From Hippopus hippopus (lineage: Eukaryota; Mollusca; Bivalvia; Cardiida; Cardiidae): DNA of 64,000 nt. The number at the start of each line of letters is the position of its first letter. Position 1 is the stretch's first letter. The notes beneath the pieces are model-generated. The model was not told the DNA's origin. It saw only the letters and a list, made by a program, of their open reading frames with translations, and did no database searches. Shown in pieces: positions 1 to 10,725 of this stretch. The position numbers and the translations under genes were made by a program. Location of the stretch: NCBI GenBank assembly GCA_946811185.2, contig OX328099.1, forward strand, positions 14,039,859 to 14,103,858, in the 5' to 3' direction.

Positions 1-51
1 TCATGCTTTCAAAAGTCTTCTCCACACTGTCATAATTAATTGATTGATTAC

Positions 52-336
52 ATCATGTTTAACGCCGCTTCAAACATAATTTCCTGAGCATGGCAGCCAG
101 TGCACCTATCCATGCTTTCCTAGAGTTTCTTTTACCAGTATTTAGCACAATATTCTCCCAAAGCCACTGGCAGCTTTCCAACAAAACAATTATCGAAATA
201 ATGATCAGTGGTGTGAGGGAATGAGTCCTGTTTCAATGACTGTCATCAATTGAAAGAAATTGGTCTAGCTGGGGATTCAAACCAGCGACCCTGAACTCAA
301 GTCCTGTGCTCTACCAACTGCGCTATCTGGGTTTGG
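52..336 (-). repeat. tRNA-derived SINE, type c
   Basis: Read on the minus strand, the head at about 264-336 has an A box (TAGCGCAGTTGG) and a B box (GGTTTGAATCC) in a tRNA-like arrangement. It is followed by a body shared with copies at 16336, 24525, 51142 and 59430. The body ends near 52 in an A/T-rich tail. No coding capacity. Confidence 0.75.
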
Positions 337-496
337 CAAACTGTCATCACAAGTTATCACTTGGTTCAGTGTCTACAACAGATCTCATCAAAGTCTGTGC
401 TTGACAGGAGCAATTTCACCTTTTGACACAATATTTTCAAACATGTTCTGCTTCAAGACAAAAATTTGTCTGTACCAAACAATGGCTTAATTAAGG

Positions 497-2158
497 CTAA
501 TAGACATGTGTAACCCGAGGTGGAGATCGGAATTGGAAATCGGACTTCGTAACTTTATTAGGGGTTGTCTCAAAATTGGCATACACCATCATTATCCATT
601 ATTCATTGTCACCAAATACCTTTCATTAATACTTACAAGAAAAATGATCCAAAAAGACTACTTTTTTCAGAAAATTTAACATATCTCTAAACTGTAGAAA
701 CCGTTAAAATCAAGGGGGTGCGACTGCTAATGAATAAGAATAAAAAATAGGTTCCCATTTCATTATTGACAAGTTAGTCCGGATTTGAAGATTCGCCGGG
801 TCCTGCGAGGTTCAGTGGAAAGTGTAGGATTCGTAACCTGGAGGCCCAGGGTTCGAGCCTTAGTGGATCCACCGGGTTTTTCGTCGGACTGTCCATGGGC
901 AAGACACTTCAGAGCCCTAACCTAGTCCTCGTGAAACCCAGGAAATACATGAATATGTGAGCTCTCGTGATATGACTGAAATAATGTTGAAAACTGCGTA
1001 AAACACCATTCAATCAATCATTTTAATAAAGATTCGCCACTACAACCAAACCAATGTCACATTTTGAACTGCTTATGCTGCGTTTACAGTCAGTCACGAT
1101 GTCCACGATATCGACGATTAAGGGGAAAAAAAGTGGGAAACTCCACGATTTATTGCATTATTTTTGTATTACTACGATTTCCAGCACTTTTATGTACTTT
1201 CGGTGTGTTTAGTTATGAGTTAGCGATTTCTCACGAAACTATAACAATTCTGGTCAAGATCTGCTACGATTTTCGTTACGTTCTCTAAAGTTGTCTTTCG
1301 ATTGCTACAATCTGCTATCACGTTTTTTTTCCCACATTCCCTTCAGATCCCTCATGCAATCAAGTTCTGTTAAGTTCTGCCACGACTTCAAAAATGTTAA
1401 CGAAAATCAAGATTGTCGCGTGTTGCGCGTGATTTTGGCATAAACAGCAGGCATGGATCATCCACCTTCTCATTCTCTTCAGAGATTCAAAACAGTTGTA
1501 GCTGTCAGCAACCGGTGGCTCAATCAGCAGTTTGGCAGGCAGCTCAGCCTGCAATTCAACCGGTAGTCGGTCTATCAGCTCAACAAGATGAATTGTGGTA
1601 GGTAGAGGAGGCACCAGACTTGAGGGCTTTGGCCTTGTTCAACCATCTGCGGAAGAAGATACTAGTGAACCACACAGGCACTAACCTGACTGGCAAGAAA
1701 GAGATCCCTCTCTTTACTTTCGCTGTTTTTTCTGTTGCTAATGGATTTACATGGGAGCCCTCATGTTTAAGGTCATAAGACTGACAGTATTTTAATTAGA
1801 AACTCCCTTGGTATAGATGCGATTTGATGATGTTACGGAACCTGCCGAGTTGTGATGAGGGGCTTAATTCGCAGGTAAATAAACATCTGCAGCGACACAA
1901 TCAGAACCTAATATTTTTTCTTCTTATTCATTGGGCTTTAAACAGTAATCGAATCCTATGATTTTAATGAGTTCTGCGTTATTCTTGAAAAAAAGGGTTT
2001 TTTAATCATTAGTTTCTTCTAGGTATTAATGAAAGGTATCTGGTCGCATTCGAAAATAGATAATGATGGTATATGTCAATTTTCAGACAACCCTTCAGAA
2101 AGTTACCAAGTCCGACTTCCAATTCCGATCTCCACCTCGGTTTACACATGTCTATTAG
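497..2158. repeat. Long inverted-repeat element with about 160-bp arms
   Basis: Bases about 497-660 and 1998-2158 are inverted copies; both outer ends read CTAATAGACATGTG going inward, and the arms are similar over about 160 bases with scattered differences. The 1.3 kb between them holds a SINE (797-1020) and a moderately GC-rich stretch at about 1050-1750 with small open frames on both strands that I do not recognise. The arms look like long terminal inverted repeats of a foldback or DNA-transposon relic. I cannot identify a clear target duplication, so the ends are provisional. Confidence 0.45.
797..1020 (+). repeat. tRNA-derived SINE, type a
   Basis: The head has a degenerate A box near 807 and a clear B box (GGGTTCGAGCC) near 849. 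The body carries the pattern CATGGGCAAGACACTTC, and the tail reads GATATGACTGAAATAATG then ends CAATCAATCA. Further copies lie at 37819 (+), 35531 (-) and partially at 15766, 21040 and 39466. Confidence 0.75.
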
Positions 2159-2397
2159 GATGGAAATAAAAACCCAGAAAGTTTTATCAGTTCTCTTCAA
2201 TGAGAATGTTTATGATCACAATCCTAATTGCATCTTGTTAAAACAGACTTTAATGGTCACCACAGTCACTTCAAAGCCCTGTTTGAACTGCTGTGAGGTC
2301 CTTTTTTGTGGCCATGTCATTGATTGAATCGTGATCATACAACAAAAGACCTGGACAGCCTTCACTATTTATAGGTTTCTCAATACTTGTTGTTATT

Positions 2398-2618
2398 CTT
2401 CTCCTTTACAAAATTTTAGACCAGTCTAAATTGAAAGCATTTGCAGACAAAAATTGAAATGTAGCTGTAAGGATATAAGTTCTCTATGAAATTGTAGCAA
2501 ACATTGTGGGAAAGGAAGAAAATGCTGGTTACCAGCATTTTCTTCTTTTTCCACAATGTTTTAAAAAGCCTTTGCCTTCAAGGCTGTCAGAACACAGGAT
2601 TGTTTTATATAGAGTTAA
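2398..2618 (+). repeat. TTAA-A element
   Basis: The left end is decayed (CTCCTTTACAAAATTTTAG) and the right end reads AGAGTTAA. The palindrome is centred at 2530-2531 (GGTTACC), with a few mismatches on the right arm. Confidence 0.8.
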
Positions 2619-2928
2619 CTATTTCACAAATGCAAAGTTTTCTTGCATTAAAACCACAATCTAAAGTCTTATGTATCAAGGAAAAATAACTCAAAATGAA
2701 CAATTTCTCTATTTGCCACATTCTTTCCCCCAATTTATGCTTGTGTTAAACCTTAATCCATGTTGAATATTTATATTAATAGGCTATTTTTAACATTGCC
2801 AAAACCTTGCTTGAGACAGTTATGTATTAAAGAGTTATTCAAAATTCTATTTCTTTAATCCTTAGTGCGCTAAAAATATTACTACATGTATTATCTGATT
2901 TAAATGAAGGCAGGCATCTTGTCTGCAG

Positions 2929-3061
2929 ATCCACAGCAGCTGTTTTCGCCCTTGAATATCTGGTAGAGAAGATGCAAGACCAGACTGTTTGTTCCAGGCC
3001 ATCTGATATTCATCTACACTATGTACGCAAAAGTAACCAATTTCACTCTACCGAAAACCAG
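2929..3061 (+). CDS. Candidate internal exon, product unknown
   Basis: This 133-base stretch follows a good 3' splice site (CATCTTGTCTGCAG at 2915-2928) and ends at a good 5' splice site (CCAG then GTAAGG at 3062). The only sensible frame takes the first base as the end of a split codon, then reads 44 codons without a stop, starting STAAVFALEYLVEKMQDQ. It ends on a codon boundary. Amino-acid use looks protein-like and the stretch is not repeated elsewhere in the window. I do not recognise the protein. The next candidate exon at 8215 is open in the matching phase, which supports one gene on the + strand; earlier exons would lie upstream of or outside the window. Confidence 0.5.
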
Positions 3062-4325
3062 GTAAGGATGTTTATATTTGGGGCAATTTATCACTTAAGT
3101 ACACACAATAATTTCTCATGCATGTAAAATCCATCTACAAATTTGTTGACATTGCAGTTTAAAATGACATACCCAAGGTTTTCAAATTTTCAATGTGGTA
3201 GTTTACTTCTATAAACAACTTGCTTGGCTTTCACATCATGAGAATGGTGGGTGGAATAGAAAACAGATTAAGTTTGAATTTTCTAACTTTAGGACGCTAT
3301 GTTCAACAATAATTCTGAATACTATTCTGACTCTAACTCCCCAAACTAAAGCCATCTATATGTATTTGGCTCAGACATTCTTAGAAACTTTTTTTGATGT
3401 TCCTTCTGCCATGCTATGTGACCAATTTGATTCCCATCAGCAAAGCCATCTTTAATGGAAAAAATTTAGACAGAGCTCTACTAGTTGAAGATGTAGAATG
3501 ATGGTTATGACCTTGTAGTCCCAGATAAGAAGTCTTTGTTTGTCAGAGTAAAGTGAACCATACATTTTAACTCTCTTAATTATGGCCTATTCTGACTCTA
3601 TGAACAAATTAGACAAATTCTTGTACAGTACATGTAACACAATGACGGATGTTTAAATTAGACACTGGATGATGATAATGTTGGCTTCAAAGGAAAATCT
3701 AGATGTCCTAAAGCTATGACATCTGCACGCAAAAATCGCGGTCATGTTGTGAAATACATGACTGTGCCTTTTTGTTTTGTAAACTAGCAATATGCTTGAT
3801 GTATTTTTTTTTCTTGTGGGTGTGTTAGGTATTTGTTACAAGTCAAACATCATATTTATTACCACTTACAAACAAGCTGTTGCAGCTATGGAATTCGCTC
3901 AGGTAGCTAAACTTTTCAAACCTAGTTCACCAATCTAGGGATAGTTTTCCGGAAAGTTTTGCTTTCTGTATGGCTCATTTGGTCTGAATTTCCAACCATT
4001 CTTGAGAACATTCCTGTAGTCTCATTTGCCAGAGTTTTCTAAATTCAAAAGTAACTCATTTTGTTTAGCCAATCAAAAGTTTTGTTATTTTCAAATTACA
4101 GAAAATTTCACATACAAAGACTAAGAATGTCATAAAGAATGGTTGGTGTATACGAACCCCGATACTGTTCTCAATCACTGTTGGGGTTTAAAAAAGTCAC
4201 ATAACTTTGTGAGGAAACAGTGTAAAAATGTACCGGTAACCTATAGCACACTGAAGGGTAAAATGTCAAAATGTTTCTCTTTGATACTATGTTGAATTTA
4301 TATTCTCTATCAAAGCAAAGAGAAA
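3062..4325. other. Non-coding stretch, probably intron
   Basis: AT-rich sequence between the candidate exon and a SINE. The open frame of 86 codons starting at 3195 has no splice context or recognisable domain. I see no repeat shared with the rest of the window here. Confidence 0.4.
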
Positions 4326-4585
4326 GCCCGGCCAGGTAGCTCAGTGGTTAGCGTATCTGACTCATGACCTGGAGGTTGCGGGTTCAATATCCGGTTGAGG
4401 TGAACTTTCTTTCCGGTGATTTTTCACCTCTCACCTGTGATGCATGTGAGAAAAGCAGTCAGTGGCTTTGGAAAGAGAGTTGTGTCAGTACTGGTGTGAG
4501 AAAGCCAGAAAACACAATGTGTGTGTCACTGACCGCCATGGTATGACCTAAGCTGTTAAAATGATGTTAACCTCCAATACAAACC
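4326..4585 (+). repeat. tRNA-derived SINE, type b
   Basis: The head reads AGGTAGCTCAGTGGTTAGCG (A box) with a B-box-like GGTTCAATATCC near 4381. The body contains CAGTCAGTGGCTTTGGAAAG, and the tail has TATGACCTAAGCTGTTAAAA and ends CAATACAAA. This is the clearest copy; others lie at 22450, 23793 and 50473 on the minus strand, with partial copies at 10516 (+) and 19553 (-). Confidence 0.8.
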
Positions 4586-4607
4586 AAAAGCAAAAACAAA
4601 AATACTC

Positions 4608-4846
4608 TTAACTCTTTACAAAACAACAAAATGTTAAACATGTCCAAATTCAAGGCATTAGCAGACTGCCACACAGAAAAGTAAATATGGCTTGAATGAT
4701 GGTATTCATTTATGAAAGGGTTTAAATCATTGTGGAAAAAGGAGCAAATGCTGGTTACCAGCATTTTCTTCCTTTCCCACAATGTTTTTAAAAGAATTTC
4801 TATGGGTCATGAAAACACAGGATTGTGTGGTACTGTAAAGGGTAAA
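4608..4846 (+). repeat. TTAA-A element
   Basis: The left end is TTAACTCTTTACAAAACAAC. The right end is decayed to TACTGTAAAGGGTAAA. The palindrome is centred near 4755 (GGTTACC). It lies 22 bases after the SINE tail. Confidence 0.8.
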
Positions 4847-5048
4847 TAAAAAATCTAACATTTTCCATCAGAAAGAATCTGACAGGATCTTTTTTGTCAT
4901 AATCAAGTCAAGTTTGATGCGCAAACAGAAAAACACTAAAAGCCCCCAGGACTGAATGCAATATTCAATTAGATCCTTGGTGCTTTATCCTGCAAACCGT
5001 AAGTTTTGTTGCTGTCTGCCTACCGTGAAAAAGCCCATTTTTGAGTTC

Positions 5049-5277
5049 TTTAGCCTTTACGACACCATCCTGAGTTTTAGCAACCCTGAAAGAGAAGGTT
5101 TTTGAAAACATTGTGGGAAAAGGAGAAAATGCTGGTAACCAGCGTTTTCTCCTTTTCCAACAATTTTTCTTACCCCATCAAAAACAGAAATCAACATTTA
5201 AACGACATTTAATTTATTGTCTGCAAATACTTTCAATTTGGACAAGTCTGCATTGTTGTCTTTTTGTATAGAGTGAA
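5049..5277 (-). repeat. TTAA-A element
   Basis: Both terminal TTAAs are mutated. The palindrome near 5138 (GGTAACC) is largely intact, and the inner arm CTTTCAATTTGGACAAGTCT is preserved. Confidence 0.75.
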
Positions 5278-5433
5278 GCACTGTATAATAATGTAGAGGA
5301 AAAGGAAACCTAATCTAATGCTGAGGACAAGGATGTTTTTTCCAGATCAAACTTATGGTTCCAATACAAATACAGTCCTATTTCCCCACTATAGAAATAT
5401 TCATCAGGATTCTATCATTATCTCATTATAGAC

Positions 5434-5672
5434 TGAACCCTTTACAAAATAATCCTGTATTTTGACAACCCTGTAGAAGAAGTCTTTAGAAAAAATTGTG
5501 GAAAAAGGAGAATATCCTAGTTACCAGCATTTTCTCCTTTTCAAACAGAGTTTTGTGTCCCTGACACTGACAAATTTCTCCACTCGAACCACACTTAAAA
5601 TGTTTATCTGCAAAATTAACGCTTTCAATTTGGACAAGACTCAAATTTTGTCATCAGGTATAGTTTTCTCTT
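5434..5672 (-). repeat. TTAA-A element
   Basis: The left end is TGAACCCTTTACAAAATAAT. The palindrome is weakened by substitutions and the right end is decayed. A left-arm fragment of another + copy (about 5672-5780) follows directly. Confidence 0.65.
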
Positions 5673-6335
5673 GACTTTTTACCAAAGGCTTTTGCAGATA
5701 ACAACATCATGTGACTCAAAAATTTTTATATTTCAAAGGTTAGAAAGCAGTGTGGTAAAAGGAGGAAATGCTGTTACTTTTTCTGAAAGGAGGGGGGCGA
5801 TTAATAGAGGTAACAAAATGTAGAATTTTCCATGGACAACGTTGCCCTTTGGATTTCTGTCAGGGCAATCAGAAAAGGCATCACGAGTGAGAAACCCGAG
5901 TGTTATCCAAAGTGTATGTATATTGCGATAGTCATTATGTTATTGACATTGATTTATGAAATTAGAATTATATCAATGCTGTTAGTTTATTCCAGCCGAT
6001 TTATTTCAACTTATCAATGGATTGGCCATTATAGTATTTTTAATGTCATTTTCAGTCATAAAAACGTGGGTAAGCACTTTGGTTAGAGGGGAAGAGTCAA
6101 AAGGGGACATTATGGTATGTGTATATCATGTGCAATTTGTAAATATCACTGCCATAGAAAATTGGCAGCATTTACATCAGAATTGTTCGCAGACCATACT
6201 AGGAGATATACTTTACTGTAGTAGCTGCTGGAGACATACATTTTAATATTTGACTTTTAATGTCCATACAGATGAAAACTTTTAAAAGCACTGTGGCAAA
6301 AGGGGAAAATGTCACTAACTGTATGAAGGGAGGCA

Positions 6336-6490
6336 GTGTTCTGCCAAGGAGTATCTGGTTCTGTCCCACTGAGTTATAACAACGTCCCATCATAGTGCGT
6401 GCAATCTGGGACTCTGTCCCTGTCAAATTTACTTGATTGCTGGTCACGAGAGCATTAATTTTGTCCCACATATTTTGAAATGACCCCTTT
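6336..6490 (-). pseudogene. Protein-like fragment, possibly an exon or transposon remnant
   Basis: On the minus strand a 3' splice-like GTTTGCAG (about 6491-6498) is followed by an open frame including NMWDKINALVTSNQ and ESQIARTMMGRCYN. The spacing of tryptophan and basic or hydrophobic residues faintly recalls Myb/SANT-like domains found in some transposon proteins, but this is a guess. The frame runs into a decayed TTAA-A fragment near 6282-6330. No donor site is clear. Confidence 0.22.
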
Positions 6491-7329
6491 TTCTGCAAAC
6501 GTAACTATGGTCCTCTCATTGAATAATCCTCGGCAGAAGACGGGAGGTAACCAATCTAGACTTGTTACTTGAACACTATTTGGATGTGTTCAGACTTGCA
6601 TGTTACTCATAGTCACGTAAGGGTTTGGTTACAATTCATACCATATTTCTGGTCATAAGTCACGTTTACTTGTACATTTATAGATGCTTAGAGGCCCAAT
6701 AGCAGCCAAAAGCTCACTATTTCTGTGTTTAAGATACAGTCTGATCTTGATCTACACTGTCCACAAAAGCTGGTCAACAATAAGGGAAGAGTTCAATTTC
6801 ATTTATATCATTTTAAAGCATGGTAAATACTGAAAACATCCAATGTTTTCTTTGAACTACACCTTAAGTGTTGTTTACATATTCTGGACAAAAGCATCCT
6901 TGATATTGCAATTATGTGGGTCGAATTTCTAGACTGAAAATGTCTGTTTGGTTTATTTGGCATCATTACAGATTAAATAATACAAAAGGGAATCTCAATG
7001 GGCAAAAACTTGGTGCAGTGTTAGAGAATCAATAGTATTAACTGCCATTATGCCACAACAATCCAGTTTATCTTCCCCCCCCCCTCCCATTTTTAGACTT
7101 TCTGAATGCAAAGCTTAACGGAACAATCCTGACCTTTACCTACCAAACATGCCAGCATTTTCTAATTTTCCAACAATGATAGGATTTTTTTGTGGAAAGG
7201 GCGGAACATTAGTTTGAATGGATTAAAATGAAGGTTACCAGTATTTTCTGGTTTTTTTTTCAAGATTTTTGGGGGAGCTTTTTCTGAATTATCTTTACAA
7301 AAGATTGCTTAGTAAGGGGTTACGCCTGT

Positions 7330-7540
7330 AACACAAAACAAAATTTTAGACTTGTCCAAAGGTAAAGCATATGAAGATGAGATGACAAAATTAATATGGC
7401 TCATATCATGAAAGTTTACTTTGATGGGCTAGTAAACATTGTGTAAAAAGGTGAAAATGCTAGTAACAAGAAATTTTATGGCAATGTTTTCTACAGTTTC
7501 AAAGATAAATCCCACCATTTGAGCCATATAAAACTTATTG
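7330..7540 (+). repeat. TTAA-A hybrid with two long arms
   Basis: The left arm (AAAATTTTAGACTTGTCC) and the right arm (CATTTGAGCCATATAAAAC, the inverted long arm) are both of the long type. This copy is therefore a nearly complete palindrome rather than the usual asymmetric element. The core is weak (ATGCTAGTAACAAG). It abuts the next copy near 7541. Confidence 0.5.
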
Positions 7541-7976
7541 TCCACACAATACCTAGTTTTAACGACCTTGAGGAAGAGGGATTTCGAAAACATTGAGGGA
7601 AAAGGAGAAAATGTTGGTAACCAATATTTTCTCCTACTACAACAATGTTTTCTATTCTCTTAACCCTTTACCAAACAATCCCGAGTTTTAACGACCCTGA
7701 TGAAAAAGTCTTTAGAAAACATTGTGGGAAAAGGAGAAAATGCTGGTTACCAGCATTTTCTACTTTTCCTACAATGTTTTCTAATCTATCGTAGATGAAT
7801 TATGTTATTTGAACCACTTTTAAATTGTCTGCAAATGCTTTCAACTTTGACAAGTATATGTTCCTGTCGTGTGGTAAAGAGTTAAAGAAAAATTTTATCA
7901 ATTGCAACACATTTGTAGTCTGCACAGTGCTTTCAGTTTGGACAAGTGTAAAATTTTGTTGTTTACTCTGAGTTTA
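7541..7976 (-). repeat. TTAA-A element interrupted by another TTAA-A element
   Basis: The left part (7541-7659) has the short arm TAGTTTTAACGACCTTGAGG and palindrome centre near 7621. Its long arm resumes at 7886 with TTTGTAGTCTGCACAGTGC and ends GAGTTTAA at 7976. The intervening 7660-7885 is a complete second copy, so one element has jumped into the other. Confidence 0.65.
7660..7885 (-). repeat. Complete TTAA-A element, nested
   Basis: 226 bp including TTAA on both sides. The ends are TTAACCCTTTACCAAACAAT and GTGTGGTAAAGAGTTAA. The core near 7748 reads GGTTACC, opposite to the expected GGTAACC for this orientation, so the centre base has changed or converted. Confidence 0.85.
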
Positions 7977-8214
7977 ATATGCTATCAATAAGGGCTGGTC
8001 AAAAATTTTGTCTTGTACTATGCAGTAAATCACAGTTACTAGTTGTGCTCTTTAGTATTGGGTCAAGTTATTAGCAGAAAATTATGGGTCATGAATAACT
8101 AACAGCACAATTTATCAAACTAATGTATCTGCCTAACTATGATTTGTGCCAGTAACTTGAGTCCTTAACTTCACACTTTCTTTCATGCTAAACAATTCTA
8201 ACAGCTGTCTTCAG

Positions 8215-8320
8215 GGTAGAATATCAGCTACAGAAAACAAAATATTACAACATGAAGAAAATGGCTCCCAGCTACTACAAAAGGCTTCTCAAAACACTGA
8301 ATACATATTTTTTGAAGAAG
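8215..8320 (+). CDS. Candidate exon, product unknown
   Basis: A strong 3' splice site precedes it: branch-like TTCTAAC at about 8196, then AGCTGTCTTCAG ending at 8214. In the phase left by the exon ending at 3061 (phase 0) it reads GRISATENKILQHEENGSQ onward for 35 codons, with a possible but weak donor at 8321 (GTTGCT). A second frame is also open, reading VEYQLQKTKYYNMKKMAPSY and ending at a TGA near 8330, which would make this a last exon. I cannot choose between them from sequence alone. The stretch is unique in the window. Confidence 0.38.
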
Positions 8321-8863
8321 GTTGCTCTTTGAATTTCTCCATTATCATTTTTCCATTCCATCTATGTTTCCTATTCAAATATTTTCTTTCCTCCACTGTG
8401 ATTTTGGTGTTGCATAGAACAGTGAATATTTAGGATCCCATAAATCGATACCGGTTCATCATACTAGTTCATGTGCACAATGGAGTGCACAAAAACACAG
8501 GAAAGAGTTAAATTAGGAAAAACATCAGGAATAGAAAAAAAATATCAAATCAGCACTTAAGGACCTACTTTATCTTGTAAAGACAATTTCATTTTGACCT
8601 AACAAAAACTGATTGATATTTAAAAGTATGCTCAATTTGAATTAGTAAAGTGCCTTTTTACAGAAATTATCCAGATTACCAATCAAAGTTGTTTCCCATC
8701 TAGGTGAAAGTTAAACATCATTTTCCCATTACCATAAAAACAATTTTAGATACTGTTGAAGATAGATTATGAAAAGACTGGGAAGAGAAGCAATGATTTG
8801 TTAAAAATACTATCTCCTTTTCCTGTTCTGTTTTTCATATCATTTAAAATTTTTTGTCCTCTT

Positions 8864-8942
8864 TCCTTCAACCGTTTATCACAGAATCTCATCTTGTAAG
8901 GACCATGAGGAAGGTTTTTGAAAACACTGTGGGGAAAAGAAG
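8864..8942 (-). repeat. Truncated TTAA-A element (left half)
   Basis: Short-arm sequence leading to GAAAACACTGTGGGGAAAAG is cut off exactly where an ACAAGAGGGCC repeat begins at 8943. The missing half does not resume nearby. Confidence 0.55.
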
Positions 8943-9148
8943 ACAAGAGGGCCATTGGCCTTGAAGCGCTCACCTGGGTAATAGACATCTAGGAGTAAAA
9001 AGTTAAAGAGATTATGCTTGTGATGATAGAAATTACGTAAAGTCTCAGTAGCGTCCAAATGAATAAACAACTTGTTTATAAAATAAAAGTAAATTTCATT
9101 TTTACCATGCAAAAATATGGCGATTATTATGACTTTCATGATATGTAA

Positions 9149-9838
9149 AGGTGCAGTTCGCAAAAGTTCCAGTCAGTGGCAGCAAATAGAATTTTGAAAC
9201 TAGAACAGATCCTACCATGCCGCATTATCTGTTTGTTTACAATAATGATCGCCGACGATTAGCCGACTTTTCGTCGTAAATCTCCGCAGTGACGTGTTAG
9301 TGACGTAAACACCACGTGATCATTCAAAGCATCAAAAAAAAACCCTTCATTCACTTGATCGTTTTGTCCCCATTCTAGGCTTGAAAAACGTAAGTTTATC
9401 GACATCGTAAACAGAAACAACGACACAGGCTGATCATGGCTTATTCATTTATCATCAATACAGGAAGAGTTTACTACATCTAAATAAGAAAACAGGTTCA
9501 GAATGAGCAATTTTACTCTCCGATGACATAGTGTTGGAATTGTAAACAATAATCCTGTCTACTACGTCATAGCACTAATGAGATGCAATTTTATCACGTT
9601 CTCGAAGACCTAGTTCGAATATACACAAACGATAACGACGGTTGTCTCGATCAATGGCGTCCCAGAACTCGACGGGCTTCTCCATGCATTTTTGCACGCA
9701 TATATCATGGCAACCAATGCAGTAACCGACACGTTCAGGTTTTCTCCGATCTTATATATGTGTGTTGTGATGGGTAATCCGTTATATTTTCGAGTTTTAA
9801 ACAGTGAAAATTACCTGTTCTTTGGCTTTACTGAGGCT
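9149..9838. mobile_element. Possible distant TTAA-B-like insertion
   Basis: A locally GC-richer 690-bp block. The ends are AAGGTGCAG on the left and, inverted, AGCCTCAG on the right, with TTAA at 9839-9842 and a mutated GTAA at 9145-9148. Small features such as a conserved ATGCAT near a GGTTGCC recall the long TTAA-B copy at 47078. The open frame of 64 codons at 9583 has no recognisable product. Confidence 0.3.
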
Positions 9839-9849
9839 TTAATATGTAT

Positions 9850-9960
9850 AAAATATACATGGTGTGCATAACTGGAATTAATTTTTTCTCAATTCACATT
9901 GAATATTTATAAATATACATGGTTTGCATAATTAAGATTAAGTTTTTTCTCAATTCAAAT
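9850..9960. repeat. Two-copy tandem duplication, about 62-bp period
   Basis: AAATATACATGGTGTGCAT near 9850 recurs as AAATATACATGGTTTGCAT near 9913, each followed by TTTTTTCTCAATTCA. Nothing suggests function. Confidence 0.6.
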
Positions 9961-10515
9961 TTTATATGTGTAACATTAATTGACATGAATTCAACCCCAA
10001 GTTTTATCAGAATTTGACTTCAAATGAGACCTCTAGAATGCACAAAAAATTTTACTCTGATTTGTCCAAATGACTTACTTTTTGACCCAGCATGACCAAT
10101 TTTCACATTTGTCTGAAATATTATCACAATAAACATTCTGACCAATTTTCACAAATATGGCCTCCAGAGAGCACACAAGTTTTTTTCCAAGATTTGTCCT
10201 GGTGACCTGCTTTTTGACTCTGTGACCAAATTTCAAAATTGTCACAGATTTCATTGAGACAAGCAATGTGACGAATTTTCCTCACAAACTGACTGAAAAC
10301 GAAGCATCTAGAATGTATACAAGATTTTTCCCAAGATTTATCCCAGTAACCTATTTTTTGACCCGACATGATCCCATTTCAAATTTGTCCAAAATATCAT
10401 GAAGACAAAAATTCTGACCAGCTTTCATGACCATCAGACTAAAACTGTGGCCTCCTGAGTGTACAGAAAGTTTTTTCCAAGATTTGTCCCACAGACCTAC
10501 TTTTTAACACATGAC

Positions 10516-10596
10516 TTTTTGCGTAAGTGCACTGACTGCTGTGATAATGACCTAAGCAGATTAAACGGCATTAATCTCCAAACTTCAATACAAAAT
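10516..10596 (+). repeat. 3' fragment of SINE type b
   Basis: Only the tail part is present: TGACCTAAGCAGATTAAA then CTTCAATACAAA, matching 4540-4585. The head is missing. Confidence 0.5.
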
Positions 10597-10725
10597 TATA
10601 TAATAAAGTTATATTTGTACAGCAATGGCTTAGATGTTATTACAACATCAACAATAGTACTTTAACATGTTACTCTTGATATCCTAAGTTAATACTGTAT
10701 TTTAGAAGAGATTAGTCTATATATA

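Larger units (their letters stand above)
8943..10510. repeat. Decayed HL2-type element with tandem repeats
   Basis: The left end ACAAGAGGGCCATTGGCC, then GCGCTCACCTGGGT, matches the starts at 26900 and 53910. From about 10010 to 10510 there are about 3.5 units of roughly 145 bp, each containing variants of TGGCCTCTAGAATGCACA and TGACCTACTTTTTGACCC, the same unit type as at 26.9-28.0 and 46.3-48.0 kb. The middle (about 9149-9838) appears to be a separate insertion. I am inferring that the two ends belong to one element. Confidence 0.45.

Noticed and set aside
264..336. tRNA gene on the minus strand
   Set aside because: The tRNA-like part continues into a body and tail found in several other copies, so it is a SINE head.
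1360..1614. Opposed open frames of 84 and 62 codons within the 497-2158 element
   Set aside because: Both strands are open over the same bases, and no motif is recognisable. They may be a decayed remnant, but I cannot support a gene.
2504..2689. Many short open frames containing MLVTSIFSFSHNVF or ENAGYQHFLLFPQCF
   Set aside because: They are translations of the TTAA-A palindrome in either direction (also at 4567, 12666, 21225, 38365, 42715, 46072 and elsewhere). The recurring peptide reflects the repeat, not a protein family.
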